Counted from the stretch's first letter, positions 18,614-29,873 are shown. The stretch: 64,000 nucleotides of DNA from Henricia sp. BOLD:AAB3569 (GCA_037783545.1 JBBELK010000058.1:868001-932000), one strand, 5' to 3'. Numbers and translations: made by a program. The notes: a model not told the origin generated them from the sequence alone.

Positions 18614-20030
18614 CCCTGGGGCATTTCTCTGGGGGTTTTCCTCCCACTTCTAAAACTGCAACTCCTTCTTCGTCATCTCAAGTTGATAATATAGTATAGT
18701 TAAAGCTAAAACCGTATAGTTGATGGCATAAAGGGCCTTAGTTGCCGAAGATGCCATAAAATATACAACAACAACAACATGCTCAGTCCTTCGGACTGTC
18801 GTTGACACGGCCCAGTTTGGGACGGGAATTTGGTCAAAGTGTGGTCCAAACGTCGGCAAATTTGGAGGTCGAAAAATTTTCCGACGAACTTCAAATTTTG
18901 CATGCTCCAAGCACTCTATATTGCGCACTTGTCCTAACAAATTGACAGACTTTCGCCGGGAAATGGCAGAGAAATTTCAGAGTTTAGGGAAAACTGGGTT
19001 GGGGCTTCCTGACTGCTCCCGCAACCCGTGGCTGTCTGTACACTCCTCTTTGGTGTACTCCTGACTCGTGCGCATGCTCAGTCCTTCGGACTGTCGTTGA
19101 CACGGCCCAGTTTGGGACGGGAATTTAATCAAAGTGTGGTCCAAACGTCGGCAAATTTGGAGTTCGAAAAATTTTCCGACGAACTTCAAATTTTGCATGC
19201 TCGAAGCACTCTATATTGCGCACTTGTCCTAAAAAATTGACAGACTTTCGACGGTAAATGGCAGAGAAATTTCAGAGTTTAGGGAAAACTGGGTTGGGGC
19301 TTCCTGACTGCTCCGCTAACCGTGGCTGTCTGTACACTCCTCTTTGGTGTACTCCTGACTCGTGCGCATGCTCAGTCCTTCGGACTGTCGTTGACACACC
19401 CCAGTTTGGGACAGGAATTTGGTCAAAGTGTGGTCCAAACGTCGGCAAATTTGGAAGTCAAGAAATTTTCCGACGAACTTCAAATTTTGCATGCTCCAAA
19501 CAGTCTATATTTTGCACTTGTCCTAAAAAAATGACAGACTTTCGCCGGGAAATGGCCGAGAAATTTTAGAGTTTAGGGAAAACTGGGTTGGGGCTTCCTG
19601 ACTGCTCCGCTAACCGTGGCTGTCTGTACACTCTTCTTTGGTGTACTCCTGACTCGTGCGCATGCTCAGGTCGTTGAACGGTCGTTGACACACCCCAGTT
19701 TGGGACAGGAATTTGGTCAAAGTGTGGTCCAAACGTCGGCAAATTTGGAAGTCAATAAATTTTCCGACGAACTTCAAATTTTGCATGCTCCAAACAGTCT
19801 ATATTCCGCACTTGTCCTGAAAAATTGACAGACTTTCGCCGGAAAATGGCCGAGAAATTTCAGGATGTACATGCTCCAGGGTGGGGATTTTGACCTACAA
19901 ATGTTTGTGCTGGTAATTAGACTTTGTGGATGGGGATTTTTGTCACTTATATTTTGCCCCAGGAGTCTGGATTTTGTCAAGTGGAAGATGACAATCCCTA
20001 TCTCTTAGGTGGGGTAGCCGGGGACGGGGC

Positions 20031-20079
20031 ATCTTCCTGTCGCAAGGGTCTTTGCTCCACACCCTTGCGACAGGAAGAT
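20031..20079. repeat. Perfect 19-bp hairpin
   Basis: ATCTTCCTGTCGCAAGGGT and its exact complement are separated by 11 bases. It lies in the gap between the satellite and the gene-2 exon; 20080-20569 holds a CG-rich (CGCGCG) patch and no other assigned feature. Confidence 0.8.
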
Positions 20080-20569
20080 GTGGGCGGGGTAACAACTGAT
20101 ACAACTAAACTCCGCCCATTTCATACCCAGCTACTCGTTATAAATAAAAAATAGTCAGACTCGCGCGCGCGCGATCGATTTGGTGAAGCGCGCCACCTCG
20201 TGTTTTCCAGACTGCAACTTAACCGGAACCTAGTCTGGTACCCGGACCAAAAATTCTTTGACTAGACTAAATTTATTCAGTCGTTGTATGTGGAATATGT
20301 GGAGCGGGAACCAGTCTAAACCGGAACCCTGCATTTTCTGCAAGACATGAGATTGAAGACGCGCATGCAACTGATGCGAGCTGCATGCATTATCATGTTT
20401 CTCTCTCGTGTTCAGCCCGTGAATCATTGAGCTGATTCCAAGTTCCGTGAGATTTACCAAAATCATTTGATAATAAAATTGCGTTTAATTTTAAAGTGCC
20501 AACGACAACGTGTCGGATTAGCCAATATTACTAGGCGAACATGAACTAACGTCAGGCAAGGCCGACGAA

Positions 20570-20786
20570 ATGGCAGCGTCGTCAGTGGCCGCAGCAGGCG
20601 GCGCTATAGCGGTAAACATGGAGATGGAGATGCAGCAACCGCACAGGAAAGATGCACGAAAGGCATCGGATAAAGGCAAGACATCGGATATTAAAGGCAA
20701 GACATCGGATAAAGGCAGGCCATCCAAAAAAGATTTCCAGCCGCTAGACCAGCGTGAAATCGATGAGAATGATGACCTAATGCGTG
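20570..20786 (+). CDS. Probable first coding exon of an unrecognised gene
   Basis: An ATG in a fair context (GAAATGG) opens 72 codons and reaches donor G|GTAAGC in phase 1. The protein starts Ala/Ser/Gly-rich, then becomes basic with a short internal repeat (K-T-S-D around two copies), and ends acidic (Q-R-E-I-D-E-N-D-D-L-M-R). It looks like a disordered N-terminus and I do not recognise the family. GC content is higher than in the flanks, and the region is free of the MITEs seen elsewhere. The next exon is uncertain: the acceptor at 21932 is in phase, but that frame closes after about 21 codons. Confidence 0.5.
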
Positions 20787-22530
20787 GTAAGCCGACTTGT
20801 CATGTTTGTTGTAGTTGCAGTTGTACGTTTACCCCCTCCTCCAGTCCTTCCATCAATGTTTAATAAACCCTTTCACAGTTATCGATGCCATCTTGTTCAC
20901 GGGGCACTTCAAACACGTGTTGCCATGTACATGTGCGTGTGCGGATTGTAGCGAATGTATAGTGACCTAACACAAAAATATTCTACTGAACACGCGAGCA
21001 TACCGGTTCTTTTGCCCCGTCTGCCCGTGAGCAACATGGCGTCAATAACCATGAAAGGGTTTATTGTTGGACTTAGACAAAATAGCGAACATATCAGACG
21101 CAATGTTCCCCGAAAGCGTCGTCTGTTTGTGCGAAAATTGAGTGTGCCGGCAGGGAGTTTTAGCTAGATTCGCCATTAACTCGGTGGGCTTGAACGGGAA
21201 ATCGTTCAAATTTGCACAAGTGTGGGATATTGTTCTCTTTAAGCAGGCAATTTTTGAAGTTTGTCTGGAAAAGTAGGTATGTGTGAATATTGCAATTCAT
21301 GCTCACCAACTTACGTCGCAGCCTCGTTTTAATTTTGATCGGTGTGGGAGCGTTGGGTTAACATGCTCCTCGAAAAATCAGGGTTTTTGGTAAATTCTTT
21401 TACTTTTATGACATACATGTACATGTAGAACACATACCGGTACCTGTCATTAGATTTTAGACAAGATTCCTCGAAACTGATCATTTCCAGCTGCACATTT
21501 TCTTCTGACATATATATCCGACTTTTTTCCCTCATAAAAATCGTTGATATTTTTGTGTAAGGTCATTGAAATATTTTTTTAGAGTATGCGAATATTTTTT
21601 AAAACTTATTTGTCCATCATCCTGCCAAGTTTCATCCAAATTGACTGTTAAACAAAATCGTTAATTGGGCGCCCCGACTTTTGCAAAGATTAAAAAACGG
21701 TAAGAAGTGAAGAGGAAATGACCGAATTTCCAAGTCTCAGAAAGTATTCATCCATCAAGTTGCAAGCCACGTGCATAAATGACAGTTTCTTCTCAAGGCG
21801 TTCTTATACACAGGAATTACGCGTGCCTAGCTTGCGGCCGGCCGTGGGCAAGAAATGCGACATGCGCCGTGTTCAATTTTTTTACTGCTTGAGCTGACGT
21901 CTAGACAAAAACAGTCCCAGTTTTCTTTCAGGTGGCACTATGGTCTCTATTGCGGCGGTGCTCGGCCCGGTCACAAGTGCAGTTGGAAAAACCCATTAAC
22001 TGTGTGTGGATACTGGAGATTTTGCGCCAAACCTTTCACCTTTCTTTTGCGGATATTTTCTTCCATACTGGACGAAACATGCTCGTCTTAGTATTGTTAG
22101 ACTATTTATGTCGTGTTCTGCTCAATGACATTGATCTCATTAACGTAGAGTAAATTAAAAAATGTTGTCACATATCTAAGACTAGCCTAGGTTGGAAGTC
22201 ATCTTGATCATTGCATTATGACTGACGTCCTGGTTACGAGATGTCTATAAGACGACTGAAACTTGCACGTAATTTTTGAGGGAATGAATTCCATTCACTG
22301 GTCGCAACTGATCGAGATGAGATTCTGTGTGGAAACTTTCTTTGGGACATGGCAGAAAAGTATTTTCAAGGAAATTGTTAATTTGTTTTTCACTCCAAAA
22401 TTTACTTCTCTTTAAAAGTATTTACGCTTTTTGGGTGCTTATTGGGTCATGTTAAGGAGAATACATTCTTTCCTTTTTGAGCTATTTTACCTTTTAATGA
22501 ACGTGGAATTTATGTCCACATGGATGTATC
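20787..22530. other. Intron or flank of gene 2
   Basis: No MITE with clear ends. A second ATG in good context at 21036 opens 43 codons (M-A-S-I-T-M-K-G-F) and stops; it is too short to call. See the separate entry at 21932. Confidence 0.4.
21932..22091 (+). other. Possible exon or exon relic with a YGxYCG motif
   Basis: A strong acceptor (CCCAGTTTTCTTTCAG) ends at 21931. One frame from 21933 stays open to TAG at 22089 and reads W-H-Y-G-L-Y-C-G-G-A-R-P-G followed by several cysteines. Y-G-x-Y-C-G resembles the calcium loop of secreted phospholipase A2, but no H-D catalytic pair follows within the open frame and no clear donor is seen. It may be a truncated relic, or chance. Confidence 0.2.
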
Positions 22531-22534
22531 CTTA

Positions 22535-22994
22535 AGCCTAGCGTACATCGACCTTGCAACTGGAAGCAACTGGAAGCAACTAGTGGCAACTGGTGTTTCC
22601 GGCAACTGGGAGCAACTGATCAGTTGCTCAAAAAGGTCGATGTACGCGCACTTGCAACTACCGGCAACTGAACAAATCCCAGTTGCCGCGAGTTGCTCAT
22701 GTTCCACTTTCTGGCAACTAGTTGCGGTCAGTTGCGTCGATGTACGCGTACTTGCAACTAGTTGCTGCCAGTTGCTCGCGTGCATCTGATCACGTGCGCA
22801 CACATCAACTGCAAGCACAGTACTTTCAGTTGCAAGGTCAATGCACTCTGCGCTTTACCGAGTTGCTGTGTCAATGTGCGCGCTCTGGAAATGTAGATAT
22901 AGCTGGATGCTCCCAGTTGCCGCTAGTTGCGGAACTAATCCGACAGCAACTGATCAGTTGAGTTGCTTCCAGTTGCAATGTTGTACGCTAGGCT
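22535..22994. mobile_element. Harbinger-like MITE built of CAACTG/CAGTTG hexamers
   Basis: AGCCTAGCGTACATCGACCT at the left, TTGTACGCTAGGCT at the right, and TTA duplication at 22532-22534 and 22995-22997. About 16 CAACTG or CAGTTG hexamers fill 460 bp, on both strands. Confidence 0.88.
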
Positions 22995-23447
22995 TTAGTG
23001 TGACGAGAGGTTTAAAAATAGTTCAAACCAAATTTGATGAAAATATGGTAAAATTTAAACCACAGTAAGCTAGTATTAAACATTAAATTCAAGGAAAATA
23101 TACGATGCTTGCGTCACGTTATCAAGTTCGGATACGCACGCGCCACACGATTCCATATCACACAGAATGTTCGGCACTTGGACTCCAGAGATTGTGATTC
23201 AGGTCACATTTACAAACTTCACAGTGCCTTTGAGTTGGGGAACAAGCTTTAATCTTGACATCATCCATACAACTGTTGCATGGTCGATGTCATCCTCCCT
23301 TTCAAATTTGTAAATATGGCGCAGCACATAGCTGCAATTATATACCTCATGCGTAGATTCCTGTCATCTGATTGGTTAAAAGTGGGGGCATTGAATCGGC
23401 TAGACCCGGCGCGTATGCCAACTGGTCAATAGTCTTTGCCATGCCCC

Positions 23448-23614
23448 GGGCATAGTCATTTAGCGGGTTCCGGACGCGCGCATTACATGTGTTAGCATAT
23501 ACATGTATAGCTAGTTGTGCACCAACTATGCAGCTGGGCATAGTCATTTAGCAGGTTCCGGCGCGCGCATTACATGTGTTAGCATAGCTATAGCTGTGCA
23601 CCAACTATGCAGCT
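23448..23614 (+). repeat. Direct tandem duplication, period 88 bp
   Basis: GGGCATAGTCATTTAGCGGG through CCAACTATGCAGCT occurs twice in a row with small indels. The CATAGTCAT motif recurs in the hairpin at 23947. Confidence 0.8.
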
Positions 23615-23946
23615 GTGCGCTCACGTAAACATTCATCAGGACGGTAATGGCGGAATCTCGACGTCATTTTGTCGTCTGTCGTAGATGATGAAGTCCTTAA
23701 GAAAGTAAGAGAAGTGGCCTACAGTGAAAACTGTGTCAGGTGAAATGTGCTACTAAAGTGCCAGGTGATTATGCTACAATGTTTGCTGTAAATATACAAC
23801 TTTTCCGCCGTAGACCAGCTTCCGAGATCGAAACTCGAAGGACCACTGTCTTGACTGTATGATGTATCGTTACTTTTAACCAACCAGATGACAAAAATCT
23901 ACACATTCGGTATATAAAACAAATATTGACTGCTGTTTATTCGGGT

Positions 23947-24062
23947 CATGGTTAAGATTATAGGCCCTCGGTGATCTCGAAGCCATGACTATGCCCCTCG
24001 GCTTCCGCCTCGGGGCATAGTCATGGCTTCGAGATCACCTTGGGCCTATAATCTTAACCATG
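23947..24062. repeat. 51-bp inverted repeat hairpin
   Basis: Arms 23947-23997 and 24012-24062 pair at 49 of 51 positions across a 14-base loop. The arms contain TTAAGATTATAGGCCC and GCCATGACTATGCCCC. No target duplication was found. Confidence 0.88.
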
Positions 24063-24127
24063 CCCCTCATTGCAGTCAATATTTGTATATTATTGCCTGC
24101 AAATTTATCAATACACAGGTACCATTT

Positions 24128-25353
24128 CAGGGGTCGAAATTAACCTGAATTTCATGCTGGTCAGAAGGACCAGTAGATTAGAAAACTCTACTGGTCCTGC
24201 TGAAAATTTGGTGGTCCACCAGTGCTTTTCAAAATGGCACCGAGATACTGCAACACTTTCCAGTTTAAGGTCTGACATGGTTCCCCTCAAAGCATAGAGT
24301 AGTGGTGCCACTACCCTTTCACAAATGGCCACTACTCTTTAGCAATCAGCCACTACCCTTTCACATTCAGAGCTTCCAACATAATTCTTGCAGAATATTG
24401 CTTTCTGAGCTCTCAGAGATTAAAGGCCCGTCTACACGATCCAACATTTGTTGGCCAACAAGGTCCAACATCTGTCTGACGATGTCGGCCGACCGAAAGT
24501 TGGATGGTGTGGACGCCACTCCAGACAACCTCCAACAACGTCCAACATGTTGTAAAATGTTGGAACTGTTTCTATCGCCCGACTTTGTTGGAGGAAACGG
24601 GCCAATAGCAGAGAAAAACACCTGTCACGTAAGGTCGTTGATCACGGCGCGTCAAAAAAGCCGCTTGCTACATGTAGGCACTCGACGCACAACGTGTTTG
24701 TGCAACCAGCCCACGCGTTTGTGTCCAACTGTAGTCCAGATTTGTTGGATAATGTTGGGTCGTGTGGACGAGCGCATCCAACAACGTCCAACAAGTTTCA
24801 ACTTCATGTTGGACCTTGTTGGCCAACAAATGTTGGATCGTGTAGACGGGCCTTAAGATTGATACAAAGAGACAATGAAACTGATAAATGTACAATGAAC
24901 GAGGTGAAAACTCTCCAGAAATCCACTGTTTTTATCATGGTAGTATCACAGTTATTGGATGGCTAAAGTGAACAGACTACGTAAGTCATCTCCAATATGT
25001 TTTACCACTACGCTTTAACAATTTGTTTGGGGAAACAATGGGTCATTGAGTGCAGGATGGATGGGATTGTATTTTGATCCAACATTGGGGCATGTCTGGA
25101 GAGATTGGAGAAAGAAAAGTAGTTATCTAAATAAATTTAAAGCAATCAGGATTTGTTTTTTGGTTACCAGTAATTCTTCGCATTGAGTAAGAAAATAAGA
25201 AATGTTTACTGTGGATTAGGCATCAGAGAATGTTTCCATGAGTCATGAAAAGTTTTTACTGGTCCATCGGACCAGTCTTTTTGACAGATCTAATGGTCCT
25301 TCTGATTTTGTACTGGTCTTGGACCACAGGACCAGTGTTTATTTCGACCCCTG
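24128..25353. mobile_element. hAT-like element with 5-bp duplication
   Basis: CAGGGGTCGAAATTAAC at the left, TTTATTTCGACCCCTG at the right, with CATTT duplicated at 24123-24127 and 25354-25358. Subterminal CTGGTCC/GGACCAG repeats lie at both ends. It is interrupted by 24424-24853. No transposase is visible. Confidence 0.82.
24424..24853. mobile_element. MITE family E, best-preserved copy
   Basis: AGGCCCGTCTACACGATCCA and its exact complement form terminal repeats of about 45 bp, with TAA duplication at both sides. Internal CCAACA/TGTTGG palindromes. Long open frames here arise from the repeat structure. Confidence 0.88.
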
Positions 25354-25842
25354 CATTTTTTATTACATATGTCGAAAATTCCTAACAAGTGTTGTCTCTC
25401 CCTTAAAAACCAACTCTGTGAATCACATTCACTTTCTGCATAAGCCGTGTCTATCAAAACATCTTATTTCCCATATCAGAGTCACAATCTTGGGGCTATT
25501 TTTCTTCCAATCGGTGATATTTTCTTTGGGGGCAAATCAAGGGGATTCATTCAAGTGCTGGAAAAGATCAGTTTATTTTGACTTAATATTTCTTAAGTCT
25601 TTTTTTGTTTTTAGTAGGATGTGTGTGTTTTCAGGTTTGGTGGTTTTTAATTAAGTGTAGCCCAGTAATGTTTTGAAATTCAACATGCCAAAAAACTTTA
25701 TATTTCATGAACTTCCTTTCATAATAATGCATACACTAGACTGATATTTTGTTCATTTTCATTGCTGTTTGATAGAAAATACATGCTTGGCAAATTTTGT
25801 ACAAAAATGGGAAGGGAAAGAATAGACCAGTTGCGTGATAGA

Positions 25843-26413
25843 TTTGCATAAATCCTAGACTCCCGTCTTCACGCTATGGCGCTCGCATGTGAGTGAGTCA
25901 AGCACCAGACTACCTGGCAAATCAGGCTGTTTCCAGGGGGTGCAAGCTGGTCCATAGTAACCGACGCGAAAGTATGTGCGGTACCTGGTATACCTTGCAC
26001 ATTACTCCATGCATTATTAAGCTGGACTATCCGAAATTACATGTTGAAATGAACATGTTAAAACATGTAGTCATCGTGAATTTTCGTCAAAATAACGAAC
26101 TTAGAACGTATTTTTTTACTTGAAATCGATGTCAACTTTGAAAGCTGGAACGTTTCCAAACTGCAATGATGCATTCAAGAAAGTATAGAAACGATATTGG
26201 GTTATGTGACTGGTTTGAATTTGCTGATCAACATGTTCAATCAACATGGTCAAGCTTAGAAATACATAGAGTAATGTGCGAGGTATTCCAGGTACCGCAC
26301 GGTTACCATGTGCCAGCGTGCACCCTCGATTTGACAGATATAGTATGGTGCTTGAGTCACTCGTACGCGAGCGCCATATAGCGCGAAGGCGGGACTCTAG
26401 CATTTATGTAAAT
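25843..26413. mobile_element. Long-TIR MITE (GCTATGGCGCTCGC arms)
   Basis: CATAAATCCTAGACTCCCG at the left mirrors CGGGACTCTAGCATTTATG at the right, with about 60-bp arms including GAGTGAGTCAAGCACCA and its complement. Confidence 0.78.
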
Positions 26414-26861
26414 ATAAGGCGTGACTCCAGAACTTAGGCAAATGTATCCCGCAAATGTATGGCTTCAGATCTTGTGTACAAAACATATGAGACTGGCTGA
26501 ACAATTTTAAGTTTTTCCTCACAAAATCTTAACATTTTCCATCAAATCTACACTTCCTGAAGAGTCTTTTTTTTTTTAAGAAAAAAATTCTACCCACAAT
26601 TTTACTTAACAAAACAGTAATGTATTTTCAGCTAAACAGCACTGAATTTTGGCCCTGAGTCATGCCAGTTGATTTTCAAAATGGTCCGTTCAAACCTTGA
26701 CTCAACAATTAATTATTGGTGAATTTTTAATTACAATTTTGAAAGGTTGCAAATGTGATGAGGACACGTATATTGGTAAAGAATTCTATACACAGGTGAA
26801 CACCTGAGACCCATATGCATAGTCTGTGGGTCAAAGTCCATTTTATGAAACATAGAAAATT

Positions 26862-27431
26862 TCTCGCCCTCACGTGAAGGACGGAAATCAGGAGACAAAT
26901 GCCTTTCCTTAATCAATACAACAAATAAAAACTAAAGTGAACCTGTATGTTTACCTGGTACAGATGTTAATACCAGTGTTCTTTACTGCCGGACAAAAAT
27001 TTGCTGCCCGGACAAAAAACTTGGCTGCCCGGACAAAAATAAAGAATTTTCCCCTCTAAAACACTGTGAAAGTACAGCCAAGATATTCCAAAATGAGGTG
27101 TAAAATCATCAAACATGATTCGCTAGCCACTATCGTTCACTTACCACGCAAATGTATCGCATCAGGGTCGATAACGGCTATGACAGTTGCATGCATTTTT
27201 TTGAGGGACGGACAATCAATAAAATTGACAAAAACTAACATTTTTTTACATGCATTTTCAACTATTTCTTGAAAGTGTGATGGCACAGTGTGCCCAGCCA
27301 AATTTATTATGTTAATGTTTGTAATATGATTGTAAAATATGGACATTTCCTTACTGTTCGAGGTATTGTTTTGATTAATTTATGAAATTTTGAAATTTTC
27401 ATCCAGTGTTTACCAGTTTTGGATCACGCTC
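26862..27431. mobile_element. Family H element (GAGCGTGATCC ends), truncated copy
   Basis: The right end GGATCACGCTC is intact and the left end is eroded. The interior matches 28103-29097 (TGATGGCACAGTGTGCCCAG). It is interrupted at about 26970-27062 by a short segment with three TGCCCGGACAAAAA units, itself bounded by CAGTGTT and AACACTG. Confidence 0.72.
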
Positions 27432-27449
27432 TTTATGGAAATCCAAATT

Positions 27450-27778
27450 CATCCCCAATTTTTTCCCATGGGTGTTGAGATTTTGATACCATTTTATAAC
27501 ATTTTTTTCATATTTTTCTCATTACCATTCTGAAAATTCACGCTCTCAATCCGTATATTTTCAAGGATATCATTAAAAAACCACCAATGTTTTGTAAACT
27601 AATTTATCCGGTTACAAGCAGTGCAATGATGACACCAACCCTTTTTGCTTCCACATCCAAATTAGAGATTGCAAATTTCCTCTTTTCTTCTCATAGATAG
27701 TATTTGGGGAGGTATTTTATGTGATTGTTTGGTAAAAACCAAATTTATTTTCTGGAAAAATCTGGACATGTTCCTTTA
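27450..27778. mobile_element. TTAA-MITE relative of 15381-15739
   Basis: Shares AATTCACGCTCTCAATCCG-like interior and TTTTGTAAACTAATTT with the other copy and ends GGACATGTTCCTTTAA. The left end was not found. Confidence 0.55.
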
Positions 27779-28189
27779 ACTATGCCATGTGTACACTGAT
27801 TCCTTGACAGTTTCCAGTTGAGCTCTATTCGGGCAAGACATTTCATGCCCTGTTTATTTTAGCACATGATACAAGACAGAAACTCTCATTCGTCAATGAT
27901 ATTTATTTACCTTTCCCAGCAATGCTACATGTACAAGCTTTCCTTTACATGTAATGTAGAGTGCCAATTATTTACATTTTAGGAGAACAAAAAGTCTAAA
28001 GATGAAAGTTCAATTTCAGATACAGAATTCACATACTGTACACTATGCATTTTCTAACTAGCATTTTTTATAGTGTACATGTATCTTATACGTCTATTTG
28101 TAGAGCGTGATCCAATTTCCGTCCCTCACGCATGAGGGACGGAAATCGAGAGACAAATGCCTTTCCTTAGTCAACAACAAATGAAATGT

Positions 28190-28760
28190 ACACCCTGTTT
28201 ACACTTGATCCCGAGCTTGGGATCAGCCCCAGATCAAAAACTGAGCGTAAACGCTTTCAGAACCAAATTGGCCCCGGATCAGACCCCGAGATTTTGGTCT
28301 CACGTTGGCGGAGGGTTCGATCCCGAGCTCGGGATCAATTTGCGGTTAGATAAGCAATTAATCTTTACCGCAACCTGCCACATCCGCTCCACAGCCGTAG
28401 CGTGGGGGCGGTGGGTGGGAGGGGGCGGGGGGTGGGTGGGAGGGAGAGGAGGGCGGGGGGGTGGGAGGGGGGTGGGGGGGGTGGGGGGGGGGGTGGGGGT
28501 GGGGGGGGGTGGGGGGGGGTGGGAGGGGAGGGGGGATGGGGGGTTGTGGGAAATTGAAGTGGCCTTGTACACTGTACATGTACATGCACAACCCATGCAT
28601 ACATTGATCAGTACATGCACACACAGAGCATGACCTTTGACAGCAACTTCTGGCACCGCGCTCGAGATCAACTACAGAATTTAAACGCTGCACTCGGGAT
28701 CATTGCGGTTAACACTGATGCATTCTGATCCCGAGCTCAGGACCAGTGTAAATACGGTGT
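28190..28760. mobile_element. MITE with ACACCCTGTTTACACT ends and a G-rich core
   Basis: ACACCCTGTTTACACTTGAT at the left is mirrored by CAGTGTAAATACGGTGT at the right; GATCCCGAGCTCGGGATC palindromes lie inside. It is nested in family H. Confidence 0.75.
28398..28549. repeat. G-rich low-complexity tract (GGGGGTG)n
   Basis: About 150 bases almost entirely G with scattered T, C and A. It could form G-quadruplexes. Proline/glycine-rich open frames here are compositional artefacts. Confidence 0.9.
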
Positions 28761-29175
28761 AAAGTGAACCTGTTTGTTTACCTTCTACTGATACACACAC
28801 ACCCAGTTTATCACATGTTGAAATTGAATTTACAGTTTTATGCGGAGGTTGTTTTTATGCGTGAGGGACGGATAATCAATCAAATTTACCAAAAAGGTAA
28901 TTTGTTTACATGCATTTTCAACTATTTCTTGAAAATGTGATGGCACAGTGTGCCCAGCCAAATTTATTATGTTAATTTTTGTAATATGATTGTAAAATAT
29001 GGACATTTCTTTACAGATAGACATGTAGGTATTATTTTGATTAATGTAAGAAATTTTGAAATTTTCATCGAGTGTTTACCAGTTTTGGATCACGCTCTGT
29101 AGGCAAAATAAATACGTACATTTACATGTGTATGATACGTTAAATTATTCTACATTAGGCTTGTGTTTATACAGT

Positions 29176-29396
29176 ATGTCATTTCGGGAGTCAAATAAAG
29201 CTGCATCATTGTTGAAGCAATGTGCGTGCGCGCGCGTTGTGTGTGTCTCTACATGTGTACATGTAGCTTGTGTAACGCACTGTAATAAGGTTCCCATTGG
29301 TAAAATAAACCACGTTATGCCCGCCAGAGGCACACACAGGGCGCGCGAACATGGAGTCAACATTGACGCGACATAATTTGACTCTCAAATGACGTA
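29176..29396. mobile_element. Diverged relative of the 3880-4083 MITE
   Basis: TCATTTCGGGAGTCAAATAA and GCAATGTGCGTGCGCG at the left; TTTGACTCTCAAATGACGTA at the right. A central ATTGGTAAAATAAACC region replaces the older core. Confidence 0.65.
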
Positions 29397-29507
29397 TATA
29401 TGCAAGGGGTAAATATAACAGACACTGAAAAAACTTTGTACGGTCTTCAAAATTTCATGAATCTCAAAAAATGAATCAAAAAATCATAATTTTGCGGTTC
29501 CGAAAAC

Positions 29508-29873
29508 ATGTTTGAGAAAATTGACTTCAATGACTTCACACAACTGAAATTTGTGTCACAGGCTCAACAGTGCTTGGAATTTTTCTGGGGCAGGGCAGGT
29601 GAAAAGTTATCAAAAGCTTATGTCCCCAGCTCTACAGTAAAAGTGGTGGAAAATTCGGTCATCATCTACTTACTTTGGATGGCAAAATTAAGCAAAATTC
29701 ACCCTGTGCTAAAAACATTTTTTGTTGTAACTACCGTAATTTCTCAGATTTTTAGCCAAATTGGGGGGAAAAAATGGCTACGTAAAATGGCTACTGTACT
29801 GATGGTGGAACCATACATGTGGGTCATTCCGTGTCAATTCAACGAGCTTTTGGACCTGACCATCACGGATTGA
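29508..29873 (+). other. Open frame of 121 codons, unrecognised
   Basis: ATG at 29508 opens a frame with normal amino-acid composition and a hydrophobic middle (VIIYLLWMAKL, VLKTFFVVTTV). No splice signals, codon bias or domain is recognised. Downstream (29820-30250) looks like intergenic repeat. Probably chance or a transposon relic. Confidence 0.15.

Larger units (their letters stand above)
17396..18777 (+). mobile_element. tRNA-derived SINE inserted in satellite, split by a hAT element
   Basis: Left part 17396-17526 has GGGTTCGAATCC box B and GTGGGTTTTCCCC; right part 18614-18777 continues GGCATTTCTCTGGGGGTTTT and ends in (CAA)n. The 12-bp satellite sequence CATGCTCAGTCC is duplicated at 17384-17395 and 18778-18789, giving the target-site duplication. 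Confidence 0.85.
16495..19870. repeat. Tandem satellite array, unit about 294 bp, with nested insertion
   Basis: Successive units share GTGGCTGTCTGTACACTC at 16745, 17043, 17338, 19027, 19321 and 19615, i.e. spacing of 294-298 bp. Each also carries CCAAACGTCGGCAAATTTGG and ACTTCAAATTTTGCATGCTC. Units differ at a few percent of positions. The array is interrupted at 17396-18777 by a SINE carrying two hAT elements. A 70-codon frame stays open in most units and others are open on the opposite strand; no domain is recognised. Confidence 0.9.
28103..29097. mobile_element. Family H element, near-complete, carrying a nested MITE
   Basis: GAGCGTGATCCAATTTCC at the left, TTTTGGATCACGCTC at the right, and a perfect 4-bp duplication TGTA. 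GTCCCTCACGCATGAGGGAC is a subterminal palindrome. Interrupted by 28190-28760. Confidence 0.8.

Noticed and set aside
16495..19870. CRISPR-like regular repeats
   Set aside because: Units of about 294 bp are contiguous tandem copies without unique spacers; this is a eukaryotic satellite.
24302..24856. 184-codon open frame
   Set aside because: It lies across a palindromic MITE and a hAT-like element. The frame is open because of CCAACA/TGTTGG repeats, and the minus strand is open as well.
28157..28693. Gly-rich and Pro-rich open frames
   Set aside because: Products of the G-rich tract in a nested MITE.
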